NCBI GenBank assembly: GCA_039707655.1
Contig: CM077676.1
Location: forward strand, 377,336,114 to 377,400,113
Direction of reading: 5' to 3'
Length of the DNA: 64,000 nucleotides
Source: Elymus sibiricus
Lineage: Eukaryota > Streptophyta > Magnoliopsida > Poales > Poaceae
The notes under the pieces are model-generated. The model made no database searches. It saw nothing but the letters and a program-made list of their open reading frames with translations, and had not been told where the DNA came from. The translations under genes and the position numbers were made by a program. Shown here in pieces: positions 54,071 through 64,000 of the stretch; the stretch's first letter is position 1, and the number at the start of each line of letters is the position of its first letter.

Positions 54071-54651
54071 ATGGCCGCCTCTCCCCGTCGCCGCCACCGT
54101 CGCTGCAGTTCTCGGTCACCTCGCAGCAGTGTTTTACCAATTTTCATTATTTATTATGGGACGGGGAAGAGAGCAAAGAGTTGTATTAATTGGTGCTGTT
54201 GTGAACTCATGCGACAAAGGAGGATCGATCAAGAGAAGCTTCAGCTCGAATTCATGAAGAGAACGTCTAGCATGTCCAGCAACCTGGCGAGACATAATAT
54301 TTTTAGGTTAATCTACTGCGCGCCTCCTCTCCAGTCTCCACCTCTCGCACAAATCTCTCAAAAAACGAATCCAGAGTTCCAGACTGCCAGGCGCTCCTCT
54401 CCTTCCTCGAGGCCTTCTCCCCTCCATGCCTCCATGGTGCCTTCTTTCTGATCTCATGGGTGTGGCATGTCCTTCACTTTTCAGGGCACCCCTCCACCTT
54501 GCCGTATAGCGACAAGAAGATAATCAGGCAGGGCATCGATCGCCCCACCGTAAGCTTCAGATCGGTTCTTCATGTAAGCACCGCTGTCTTTAGAGGTAAG
54601 ACATTGATGTTATCCCTTTTATTGGAAAATAGGATAATCAATACTGCATGA
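54071..54651 (+). other. Possible captured gene fragment in the Helitron
   Basis: One frame starts MAASPRRRHRRCSSRSPRSS at 54071 and runs to 54451. Another follows at 54460-54651 (HPSTLPYSDKKIIRQGID). The Arg/Ser-rich start in a purine/GC-rich leader looks like a first exon, and a GTAAGC donor-like site is at 54573. I do not recognise the product, and the frames may be chance. Confidence 0.3.
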
Positions 54652-54949
54652 CAAGTCGAATCCCTGATGCTGATCTCTCATTTGTCCAAAGGTTTGTGGA
54701 TTTCTCAAACCTGATCACCACTTTGAGTGTTCTACTCTTTTTCATCTAATGGCAACTTCCATGTAATTTTAACAAATGAAGTATTACCTTTGTTACGTCA
54801 GACTAACTTTGTACACAGATTATTTGGGTGTGCAGGTCGCAGCTTTTCAGGCATTGTTGGTTCAATTTCAACTCTGTGTAAACAAATTTGTGCAGGGGAT
54901 ATGGGTCTCAAAGTTCCTTTCATTAGATTTGACTCAAGATGTAGCCCAA

Positions 54950-55115
54950 CAGTGGCGGTGCCAGAACTCCGGTCTTGTGTAGTCAGTTTCAAATTGTGTA
55001 GTCAAGTATATGAATTTGTACAAAAAAAATTCAACATTTCTGCACACATATACTAGTTTCACCAAAAAGCTGGGTAGTCAATTGACTACCCAGCTTGTGT
55101 GTGGCTTCGCCACTG
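54950..55115. mobile_element. hAT-type MITE, 166 bp
   Basis: Ends CAGTGGCGGTGCC (54950) and GGCTTCGCCACTG (55115) are imperfect inverted repeats, flanked by a perfect 8-bp duplication TAGCCCAA (54942-54949, 55116-55123). Near the right end is a perfect 28-base palindrome (55068-55095, centre TCAATTGA, arms AGCTGGGTAG). Confidence 0.92.
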
Positions 55116-55591
55116 TAGCCCAACATCTCTGAGGCGTGTCGGCAGTTACCAAATTAGCTATGCAAGATCAAAACACATGATTACCAACCACCTGCGCCCA
55201 TGTTATATTTGCCCGTGTTCCTTCAGAGGCTAAGAACAAGCAGGCAGATGCAGCCTAGGAATGCTCAGCAGGATACCAGACGCGCGTTTGCTGCAGGTGG
55301 ACACATGAAAGGCAACAGTGAGGGAGTGGCATGCAAAGCCATCGGTGCGGCTGACAATGAACTGTAAAATTACTTTGGATTTAAGGCTGGAAGCATCATG
55401 AATTCATGATACATATGCTACTACTGTTATAATGTGTTCATTGGATATGCAGACATGAGGGACATAGATATGTTGCTTCTGTTGTAATGTGTTATTCATT
55501 CTCCTCTTTTGTCCTAGCAGATATTCTATCTCCGTCTCTTTTACCAGTTAGATCACACCTGTATGTCCCTTGACCAGCTAGATCACTATTA

Positions 55592-55849
55592 CTCCCTCCG
55601 TTTCTTTTTAGTTTGCATATAAAATTTGGTCAAAGTCAAACTTTGTAAAGTTTGACTAACTTTATAGGAAAAAAATATCAATATTCACAATATGAAATCA
55701 ATATTATTAGATGCATTATGAAATTAACTTTCATACCATATAACTTTAGTATTGTAGATGTTGTTATTTTTTTATATAAATTTGGTCAAACTTTGTTTAG
55801 TTTGACTTTGACCAAATTTTATATGCAAAGTAAAAAGAGATGGAGGGAG
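55592..55849. mobile_element. Stowaway-type (Tc1/mariner) MITE
   Basis: Inverted ends CTCCCTCCGTTTCTTTTTA and its inverse, flanked by TA on both sides, enclose 258 bp. The arms pair over most of their length (ATAAAATTTGGTCAAAGTCA and inverse). Confidence 0.93.
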
Positions 55850-56589
55850 TATTAAGGTAAGACTGATCATGTCGCTATGCTTTCTGTCTAAGACTGACAA
55901 ATATACATACTTATTTTATAGCTAAGAAATAATTGTGCTGAAACTTAAGTGACAAACTATACTATTTTTTTTTAAAAATGAAAATTTCTTCCTAAGAAAC
56001 CCATGGTAATTGGCATGGTAGCAATGTTTGTAAATGGTATTTTAGCATCACTCTGTCCAATCTAGCTGCTTGATTTTTTCGTTTAGAAATTTTGCAACTT
56101 CACTTGAAAATGGTCTAGGAGCTACAAGCAAATCTACTTACTGTTTTGACTCACCATGAAAGGATCGTATCAGAAATTAACATGTGCCACTTTTGGTTTG
56201 TACTGAGATGAACCATGTGATGCTTACTAATTTAGTTCGATCAAGATATTAATATAATTTATGTTTTGGAGCAGGCATATATATCCGTTGTGCACTTCCA
56301 CTTATTAATTTATTCCATTGGATTTACGTTTATGTTTCCATGTGTCATTGGAAATTTCTTTGGAAGACTATGTTACAGTTCATGATGGATATGCTGATTG
56401 TCCTAAACAGAAGAATAATATGCATTTACATCATAAACTTTATCAGAATCATGGTTTCAAGACTCCCATGTCAACGCTAATGCTGCTATGGCCATTTATT
56501 TTGGGACATGCATTGTTATGAATGTAATAAACTTTCTCAAGAGCCGAGCTCGTGAGTGCATAATGTAGTGTTAATATTTCTATGAAGTT

Positions 56590-59022
56590 GTACATTCGTT
56601 CTCAGGAAACAAGAGAAAGCACTTTTGCATTTTTTAAGTGTTGAACTATATGTACTGGAAGTTCTGTATCACAATGAAACAGCTGAAGTTCATGAGATGA
56701 CTGAAGCAATTGAAGAATGCAAAATACCTGAAGTTAGTGAGCAAGGTGTCAGGCTTGCAGACTATTATGATAGTATTACTGCAATGGATATTGATTTTCC
56801 CAAGACACGGGAAAATGATTTGATCCTTAGTTCGTTTTATGAAGCGATGATCAAAACTAATGAAATCGGGATGCAGAACCAGCAGAAGTTGCTAGGGAAC
56901 AAAACAAAAAGTTTTAAAAAGAAACGCAACACCAAGAGGAACAAGGGTGGAGCTTCTTGTGAGACTATATGTTTCTACTGCAAAGAGAAAGAACACTGGA
57001 AGAGAAATTGCTTGAAATATCTGGTGGATAAGAAGAACACGTCTTCTGGTAAAGGTATAAAAGTTATACAAGTTAATGTTATTGACATTCTACTTGCAAA
57101 CAATTCATGTAGGTCATGAATATTTGATACCGGACCAGTTGCTCATATTTGCAACACGATGCATGGACTACAGAAGGTTCACAAGCTGAAAAAGAATGAA
57201 GTCGTGATGCGAGTCGGGAATGGTGATGGGATCGCTGCTCAAGCCGTTGGTGTCATGTCTTTGAATTTACCTTCATGATTTATCTTAAAGCTGAATAATT
57301 CTTATTTTTTTCTGAAGTTGTGTAAGAAAATTATCTTTGGATCATGTTTAATAAACGACAGTTATTCTTATAAGTCTGAGAGCAATTGTTGTTCAATATA
57401 TTATAAGAATATGTTTTATGGATTTGCACCTATGATTGGTGGCTTATTCTTTTTACATCTTGAACATGAAAAATATGTTTATAAAATTAATGCTAAACGT
57501 CTTAAGAAGACTGATGATACCACTTACATGTGGTACTGCCGTCTTGGTCATATTGGAAAGAAACGTATGCAAAAGCTTCATAAAGATGGAGTATTAACGT
57601 CTTCTGATTTTGAATCATTTGACACATACGAAGCTTGTCTAATGGGTAAAATGACTAGAACGCCGTTCACAGGTCATCCTGAATGGGCTTGTGAATTGTT
57701 GGAAATAATACATAGTGATGTATGCGGTCCAATGAGCACACCGGCGTGCGGTGGATATTTATACTTCGTAACATTTACTGATGATTTGAGTAGATATGGT
57801 TATATTTACTTGATGAAACATAAATCTGAAACATATGAAAAGTTCAAAGAATTTCAGAATGAAGTTGAGAATCATCGTGGCAAAAAGTTAAAATTTCTAC
57901 GATCAGATCGTGGTGGAGAGTATCCGAGTGATGAGTTTATCCTACATCTAAGTGATCGTGGAATTGTTTCTCAACTTACTCCTCCTGGAACTCCACAGAG
58001 GAATGGAGTGTCTGAGAGGCGTAACCGAACCTTGTTAGACATGGTGAGGTCAATGATATCTCTTACCGATCTGCCTTTATCATTTTGGGGATTTGCACTT
58101 GAAACAACAATATATACACTAAACAAAGCACCGACGAAGTCTGTTGAGTCAACGCCATATGAGTTATGGCATGGGAAGAAACCCAGTTTGTCGCATCTCA
58201 AAATTTGGGGTTGTGAAGCTTATGTAAAATATTTACAGCCAAATAAACTCGATCCTAAGGCAGACAAGTGTTAGTTTGTAGGTTATCCCAAAGAAACATT
58301 TGGGTATTCCTTCTACCGAAAGTCCGATGACAAAGTGTTTGTTGCAAAGGGTGGACACTTTCTCGAGAAGGATTTTCTCGCTAAAGAAGTAAGTGGGAGG
58401 ACAGTACAACTTGTCGAGATTACAGAATCTCCGGCAGACGTAAACATGACTAACGAAACAGAATCTGTTCCGGAAGTTGTGTGCACAACTGAACCGGAAG
58501 TTACTACACCGGCTGTAGAAGCTCCAGTTAAGACTGTAACCGAATCGCGTAGGTCAGGAAGAGTTATTGAACCTCCTGAATGGTTTCACAATGAAATAAT
58601 CATCTTAGAGTAAGATGAACCGGCGCACTACAAGGAAACGATGGCGGCGCCCAGCTCAAAAGAATGGCTTAAGGCCATGCAATCCGAAATGGAGTCCATG
58701 GACGAGAATCAAGTTTGGAACTTGGTTGATCTTCCAGAGGGTGTGAAACCCATACAATGTAAATGGATCTGCAAAAGAAAAACAGACGCTGATGGTAATC
58801 CTACCATCTATAAAGCAAGACTAGTTGCGGAAGGGTTTTCGTAGGTTGAGGGAGTTGATTATGACGAAACTTTCTCACCAGTAGCTATGCTGAAGTCTGT
58901 GCGGATTATGATGGCCATTGCTGCATATTTCAACTACGAGATATGGCAGATGGATGTCAAAACTGCTTTCCTAAATGGATATCTCAAAAAGGATGTATAT
59001 ATGATACAACCAGAAGGTTTTG
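56590..59022 (+). pseudogene. Ty1/copia polyprotein remnant
   Basis: In order: a gag C-terminal part with zinc knuckle CFYCKEKEHWKRNC (about 56970), a protease-like IFDTGPVAHICN, the GAG-pre-integrase region (TTYMWYCRLGHIGKKRMQKL), the integrase core with HSDVCGP, TFTDDLSR and GVSERRNRT, then the start of reverse transcriptase (EWLKAMQSEMESMDENQVWNL; MDVKTAFLNGYL) where it stops. In-frame stops lie at about 57117, 57276, 58272, 58611 and 58842. The zinc knuckle has Glu where Gly is usual. No LTRs were found, so it is truncated at both ends, perhaps captured by the Helitron. Confidence 0.93.
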
Positions 59023-59106
59023 TTAATCCTTTTGAATTGGTTATTTATACTGTTTTATTAACATAAATACTTACTCTCCCGTTGCAACGCACGGGCATTT
59101 TACTAA

Positions 59107-60440
59107 TATGCGATGAACATCTTATAGGTATCATTGCGTACTTTATCCATTTTTTGCAATACATTTTCCCATTTTAAAATTGATTCATATTTTTTCACAG
59201 CTATCAAATAAAAAATCTCCTGGAAAATTTGAAAACCAAACATTTTTCAATTATGCATTGAACATTTTAGTTTATTTTCATTTTTCAATGCTTGAACTTT
59301 TCGTGATTTTTTTTTACACAAAACATTTTCAAATATGTCATGATTTTTTTTCAAATACGCAATGAACGTTTTTAATTTCCATGATGAACATTTTCTGAAA
59401 ACGCAAGAACATTTTTCCAAAGATGCGATGGACATTTATTATTATTTTTTGAATGCATAAGTTTTTGGAAGACATTGATATATTTATTTCAGTGTGCAAC
59501 AAAGTGTTTTTAAGTGTCGAATCGCCAAAATACCTCACTGTGGCCTAGCGAAGCATTAGGAGGTCAACGAAGTACTCTAATGAGAAATTGGTTGATTCGA
59601 GTGAGAAATCTGCCTTCTTCATTGAGAAATCGACAATTTCGATGAGGAATAGTCTTTCTCCTGCGAGGAATCGACAATCCCAGTGAGGAGAGCGGGGGTG
59701 GTGGTTACAGTGCCATGGATAAAAAGGTGGCAGCTGCGTACAAGAGAGAACGACGTGGACAAGAAGGTGATGGTGCCATGTATTACTTCTTAAGGTGGGT
59801 TATGATTTTCCCGCAAAAAAAGGTGGGTTGTGATCTGCACATAATCTTTAGGCATGCTAAGCGCCAAGCGAGAGCCTATCGCCTCGCTTACGCTTTGTGT
59901 TATCCTGAACACTGAGTTTTTATGCATGAAACAAATATGTGTGTATGGTTTTCAAGTGTGTGATGAACATTTTACGAAGATGCGATGAATATGTTTTTGA
60001 GTACGTGATGAACACCTTTTGTTTTTTAATGCATGATTTTTAAGACACTATTTTATTTTATAAATGAAACAATTTTTAAATATGTGATGAACATTTTCAA
60101 ACACGCAAAGAACATGTTCCGAATATGCGATAAGTATTTTTAGAATACATGATAAACATATTAAATGTATGAATGTGTAATTTTTCATTTTCTGCAAAAT
60201 ATTTTTCCATTTTTTAAAATGGATTGACTTTTCTTTAAAATGTGAAATAAAAAAGCCCCCCCCCCCCCCCCCACATACACAAATATGAAAAACTCAGTTG
60301 AAAATTTGACATTCAATATGCGTTGGCATTTATTCTAGTACATGAACTATTTCACAAATTAACCGTTTTCAATAGATGTGATGAACATTTTTTGAATACA
60401 CAACGAATTTTTTTAGCCAAACCTGTAAGAGTTTATTCAT
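59107..60440. repeat. AT-rich region with dispersed GATGAACATTTT motifs
   Basis: GATGAACAT(T/C)TT or close variants recur around 59111, 59382, 59958, 60088 and 60380, amid A/T-rich DNA. A different block (about 59530-59930), with repeated GAGAAATCGA / GAGGAATCGA words, lies between. A run of 14 C is at 60259-60272. No gene is seen. Confidence 0.5.
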
Positions 60441-60659
60441 GTGTATTTTTATAAATTTTAATTACAACAAAATATAGTAGAACCTATCCATGAGAGGCAC
60501 AAGTGACCAAACTAGCTAAAAGATTCTGCTCGAGCACTGAATTGACTATACTTCTACTTGGCTCGAAGAATGGTCTCCCATTGAACCTCCTAATAAGGTT
60601 CTAATCAGGGTTGGTGAATCATGTGTAGCACCCCTAATCATCCAAAACCTAAACCTAAA

Positions 60660-61098
60660 AGTTGGGGGAAAGGAGTTATTTCATGTATGTGCTCATATTA
60701 ACCGAAAGGGGTCCTCTCTCTTGTACAATACAGTGGCTACGGATCATAATTCCCTCTCCTCCAACGGACCCCATTCCGAATATTGTCCAAGTGAGATTCA
60801 ATATCATTCCCACATTTTTTAGAAGGGGATTTCTAAACCGAAATTGAGCATCTGAAGACCTCCTAGTGTAGCGGCGAAAGATAAGTGAGATGGGTTCATC
60901 GCCATTTCTGAAGACCTTTGCATTGGTTATTTTCCACATGTTCCAAAGAGCGACGATAAGAACAGAGGAGCAAACTTTACTGGGAACTATGGCGGGATCT
61001 GTCAAAGATGAACTGGTCAATGTTGATTCAAGAAGAGGGCCAGATGGTGGACCGGCGAAGGTAGACCTCCATGCAATGATTAACAACATATTATTCAC
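60660..61098 (-). pseudogene. LINE ORF2 C-terminal fragment
   Basis: A minus-strand frame of 140 residues contains VLIVALWNMWKITNAKVFRNGDEPISLIFRR, read in two parts (VLIVALWNMWKITNAKVF and RNGDEPISLIFRR), the layout of the zinc-binding and linker region after plant LINE reverse transcriptases (LWxxWKxRNxxVF). No RT core remains. The 60441-60660 flank has no recognisable content. Confidence 0.55.
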
Positions 61099-61301
61099 TC
61101 ATGTATCGAAAGTGCAATTCTCATAAATGATTGGATTTCAACTGCTTCCATAGATAACACGACCGCACATGCCATAGTACAATCAATGATCATACATTAA
61201 CCTAAACTCATCCTAACATGAAAAAGATTAAACAATGTTACTTGATGTAAGATTTTATTCTGTGTAACTGACATGAAGAAAAGAGCATATGAAGATATGA
61301 T

Positions 61302-61830
61302 CACTGGTACAACAAGCTGCTATACAAACGATTTTTAACCCCTTTCCGTGACGCAGTTTTAAACCGTCGCCTTGCCTGTGTGTACAATAGGGGGGTCCTT
61401 CCCACACGACCCAGAAACCGTCGGGGATAGGTCCTCTGATCACACACGCTGGGCAAAATGAGCTCGTGTGCGATCGGGCGAGCCATCGCATACAATTATA
61501 TAGGCCCAATCGTTTCCGTTCGTATGTACATCCCACACAGTGAATCCCAAACAAACGTTTCCGTTCGTATGTACATCCCACACAGTGAATCTCAGACAAA
61601 CGTTTCCGTTCGTATGTACATCCCACACAGTGAATCCCAGCCAACCGTTTCCGTTCGTATGCACATCCCACACAGTGAATTCCAGACAAACGTTTCCGTT
61701 CGTATCTACATCACACACAGTTTTCTATATAGCCTCGTCTGTGATAGGTGTAACGATCACACACGCTCTGTCTCCGTAAACCGTTTGCGTTATTCAAGTA
61801 TATCACACACGCTTTTGCTGCTAGAACCGT
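61302..61830. mobile_element. Left end of a second CACTA-type element
   Basis: CACTGGTACAACAAGC at 61302, followed by CAAACGATTTTTAACCCC and AAACCGTCG, matches the terminal layout of a CACTA family common in Triticeae. Subterminal motifs (CACACACG, AAACCGT) follow, and a 45-bp minisatellite. The other end was not found and may lie beyond 64000. Confidence 0.6.
61512..61735. repeat. 45-bp minisatellite, five copies
   Basis: GTTTCCGTTCGTATGTACAT starts at 61512, 61557, 61602, 61647 and 61692, each unit carrying CCCACACAGTGAATC. The period is divisible by three, so peptide repeats stay open on both strands (for example minus 61255-61689). It is subterminal in the CACTA end. Confidence 0.95.
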
Positions 61831-62054
61831 TTGTAAATTTCCATGACCCATTTAGTAGGTTTATTAGTTTACTATTAATAATTCCAGTATTAAGCAAAAT
61901 CACATTTCATATCAAACAGCTGTTTGCCAATTTCATATCAGGCACATAAATATATTATAACATCACAGTACGATAGGTACGTGAAAACAGCACAGTACAA
62001 CATATAGCTAGTTCACCTTCATAAGCACAATATTAGAAAAATATATTCATTTCC

Positions 62055-63443
62055 CTAATCGACTGATGCATGATCAGCCAAATTAGTCTTCTCCACCTCT
62101 GCTTTCAGTTCAGTAAAAACCTGTTTTGCACTGACCAACTGGGAAAGTGCCTCCTCCTTCGCAAACACCATCTTAGCAGAGTCTAATTTAAAAAAAAATC
62201 TGAGCTCATTCTCCATCTTCCTCTTTTTTTCCAGTACCTTGAAATATTCTTCAGCGTTGACAACATTTTCTCTGAGCCTATCTCTATTCTCTTCCTCAAA
62301 TATGCTCCAGAGCTTTGCTAGGCACATCTTCAAAGACGGTGGCCACTCTTGATCAACCCACTCCAGATAAGAACACTTCCGTTCATCCTATAATATTTAA
62401 AACTAAATCAATTATAGTTGTAGGGAAAATGGGTTTCTAGCAACATAGAAAATCACCACATACATATTTTAAAAAATTGCAGAAACACGTTTATTATGAC
62501 ATATCTTCTCAAAAAGTTCAATGTGCAAATGAATTAATTGCTACTGAGACAACAACCAAATTCAGGAACATCACAAGCTATAATTAAGTTCTTAGTCAGG
62601 TATTATAATAACAAATTGACCATTTTATGAGGAAGCTAAATATAACCGCAACAGCATAGCGACAGTGTTTCAATGCCATCAAATTAATACTAACAGGTAT
62701 GTACATGCATAAATTTAATAACATAGAACTAATACCAATAAAGGCCCTCCACTGTGTAGGCCAAATCCGGTATCAAATCAACTGTTTGCTACATTTGGCA
62801 CCGGTATCCTGCACTGCCGAGTCGTTGCCAGAGAAAAAATTCAGGGAACCAGAGCACCTAGTTGCTCCGATGCCCAGTTCCTTTCTGCCATAAAGTATTA
62901 GTATTTTATTGCTTGGCTGCTCGGATGTGTGGAGCAAAGTTGGGTGCACAAACTGCTGAAGTGGTGCCAAATAATTTTCTCAGGGCATCGCTGATGAGAT
63001 GGCAATATTTTTAGATACTAGTAGGTAGAAACTTTGACGGTGTCTTAATCACATCCATATTAACATAGCACAGTGATAGTTTCTGAATCACATCTAACAA
63101 ATGATTTGTAACAACGAAAGTGGGGCTAACCTTCTCTGCACATGCCAGAAACTTCCTCCCACTGTCCACAGATTCAAAAGCCACTAACTTCACGCATGGA
63201 GATTGATGGTGACAACGAGCAGGCAGATCTTCAGCTACCCCACTCCATTCCTTGCAAGTGATGGTCCTAGGGAGCTACAAGAGGAACAAATGGCTCAAAT
63301 CGGTCTCCGGGTTAAAATCCTTTATTACAAATCAGAACCCTAAGCCTAGGGGGGGGGGGGCGAGAGAGAGGAGAGAGGCATACCCGGCTGGTGACATACT
63401 CGTCCGAGGAGGAGGAACCGCTGGAGAGGTCAAAGAAGACCAT
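62055..63443 (-). CDS. GRF-type zinc-finger protein with coiled coil
   Basis: Three exons on the minus strand join in phase 0: 63443-63384 (MVFFDLSSGSSSSDEYVTSR), 63274-63131 and 62387-62055, giving 178 residues. Borders are GTATGC/TTGTAG and GTTAGC/TTATAG. Residues about 41-84 form a GRF zinc finger (ARCHHQSPCVKLVAF, DSGRKFLACAEK, then ERKCSYLEWVDQEWP). GRF fingers bind nucleic acid in topoisomerase and nuclease proteins. The rest is a Lys/Glu-rich coiled coil (EEYFKVLEKKRKMENEL). The first zinc ligand pair is C-H rather than C-x-C. Such short GRF genes are numerous in Triticeae, and the CACTA end 750 bp downstream suggests this one may be transposon carried. The role is unknown. No lesion is seen. 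Confidence 0.75.
62388..63130. other. Second intron of the GRF gene
   Basis: 743 bp, AT rich, no other gene recognised. An inverted word pair around TTTGGCACC (62796) and GGTGCCAAA (62962) could be a small MITE, but clear ends were not found. Confidence 0.45.
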
Positions 63444-64000
63444 GGCGTCCGCGGCGGTCGGATGCGAGACGGTGAGAGCGAGGAAAGCAAGCGAGGAAGC
63501 GGCTATAGCTTGGGAAGGAAGGAAGGAGTAAACAGGGGAAATGTGCCTCGTGGTCGGGGAGAAAAGGGGGTGGGAAGGGGGGGGGGGAGAGTTAAATATT
63601 TCGGCGGTAGGCAAAAAAATTCGAAAGGTGGTGGGGGGGGGGGGAACTTGGCGCGCAGTGTCATCGGACACCTTTCACTTTGAACATATTTGTGCATCGC
63701 AAACGTTTCTTCTGCTTTACGTGCATGCGATGAGTTTGAGCACTCGAATTTTGGTGGAAATTTCCCTGGGTACAGTGCTCATCCACGTCATTGCATATTT
63801 AACATCACTTGCTAATTGGGGGGGGGGGGGGGGGGTACACAAAAGAGCCTACAGCACACGGACCACACTTACAGAATCGAGCAATTTTAGTAATTAAACA
63901 GAGCCAGTTGACCTAAACATTGCTCTAACAAAAGACCAGCGTTATAAACAAAGGCTAAGTACGCATAATTTAAACAAAGCCGCCGACACGCCGCCGCCCT
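63444..64000. other. Upstream region of the GRF gene
   Basis: Contains three poly-G runs of about 9 to 17 bases (63580, 63630, 63820). Minus-strand frames upstream of the GRF start (to 63697) are Pro/Ser low complexity and are probably leader sequence. Nothing else is recognised to the window end. Confidence 0.4.

Larger units (their letters stand above)
53595..59106 (+). mobile_element. Candidate Helitron, 5.5 kb
   Basis: The 5' end reads TCTATACATATACTAATTAG directly after an A. The 3' end has the hairpin CCCGTTGCAACGCACGGG (59078-59095), then 11 bases ending in CTAA, followed by T. TC...CTRR ends, a short hairpin about 10 bases from the 3' end and an A/T insertion site are Helitron hallmarks. 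No RepHel protein is present. The interior holds leader-like open frames (54071-54651), a hAT MITE, a Stowaway MITE and a copia fragment. The right end is convincing; pairing with this 5' end is inference. Confidence 0.55.

Noticed and set aside
61512..61735. CRISPR-like array (regular repeats)
   Set aside because: Units are contiguous 45-bp tandem copies without variable spacers, in a plant transposon end.

Overview
This window looks like a grass nuclear genome, most likely Triticeae (wheat, barley or Aegilops relatives). The grounds are the transposons: CACTA elements with subterminal TAGTCCCGGTTGGT / ACCAACCGGGACTA arrays, CTCCCTCC-type Stowaway MITEs, Harbinger ends reading GAGCATCTCTAGCAG, and other repeats typical of these genomes. 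Species and chromosome cannot be named from sequence alone. No CRISPR, rRNA or convincing tRNA is visible.

Bases 1-32,640 are a nest of transposons inside an old Ty3/gypsy element. The gypsy pol remains at 1,953-2,612 and resumes at about 32,456. Two PIF/Harbinger elements lie in or beside it (one ends at 1,949, the other is 2,613-3,701). Between the two gypsy pieces sits a 28.7-kb Mutator-like element (3,708-32,446) with about 229-bp inverted ends and a perfect 9-bp target duplication. It contains a hAT-type element (4,660-28,419, perfect 8-bp duplication). That in turn contains a 19-kb CACTA transposon (4,668-23,687, 3-bp duplication). The CACTA has two decayed protein modules, a Tnp2-type transposase and a Ptta-type protein ending in a Ulp1-like cysteine protease, a 337-bp satellite, and two further elements inserted into one intron. 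The right part of the Mutator-like element holds a small minus-strand LTR retroelement, itself interrupted.

Bases 33,500-50,240 are the genic island. A foldback element ends just upstream of an intact intronless OST48 gene (oligosaccharyltransferase subunit, 34,356-35,675). Then come a CAGT-rich non-coding tract, an 84-bp minisatellite and a damaged second copy of the OST48 3' end. A truncated Harbinger transposase and a foldback element follow. The seven-exon RIBA gene (41,636-44,997) encodes a 558-residue bifunctional riboflavin-biosynthesis enzyme with a plastid-type leader. On the minus strand a 570-residue hAT-derived gene (46,457-48,297) remains open and is probably domesticated.

Bases 50,240-64,000 are mostly mobile DNA again: LINE pieces, foldback elements, a retroelement fragment, and a candidate 5.5-kb Helitron (53,595-59,106) that holds a hAT MITE, a Stowaway MITE and a broken copia polyprotein. 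A second CACTA end is at 61,302. A three-exon GRF-zinc-finger gene (62,055-63,443, minus) follows.

OST48 (ER N-glycosylation) and RIBA (plastid riboflavin synthesis) have unrelated functions; what they share is transposon ends a few hundred bases upstream. I found no convincing new multi-gene system. The most unusual items are the fully bounded nested insertion, the CACTA element with a second subterminal-type array before an internal TATA box, the promoter-like segment shared by OST48 and the hAT-derived gene, and the 84-bp minisatellite fused to an OST48 fragment.
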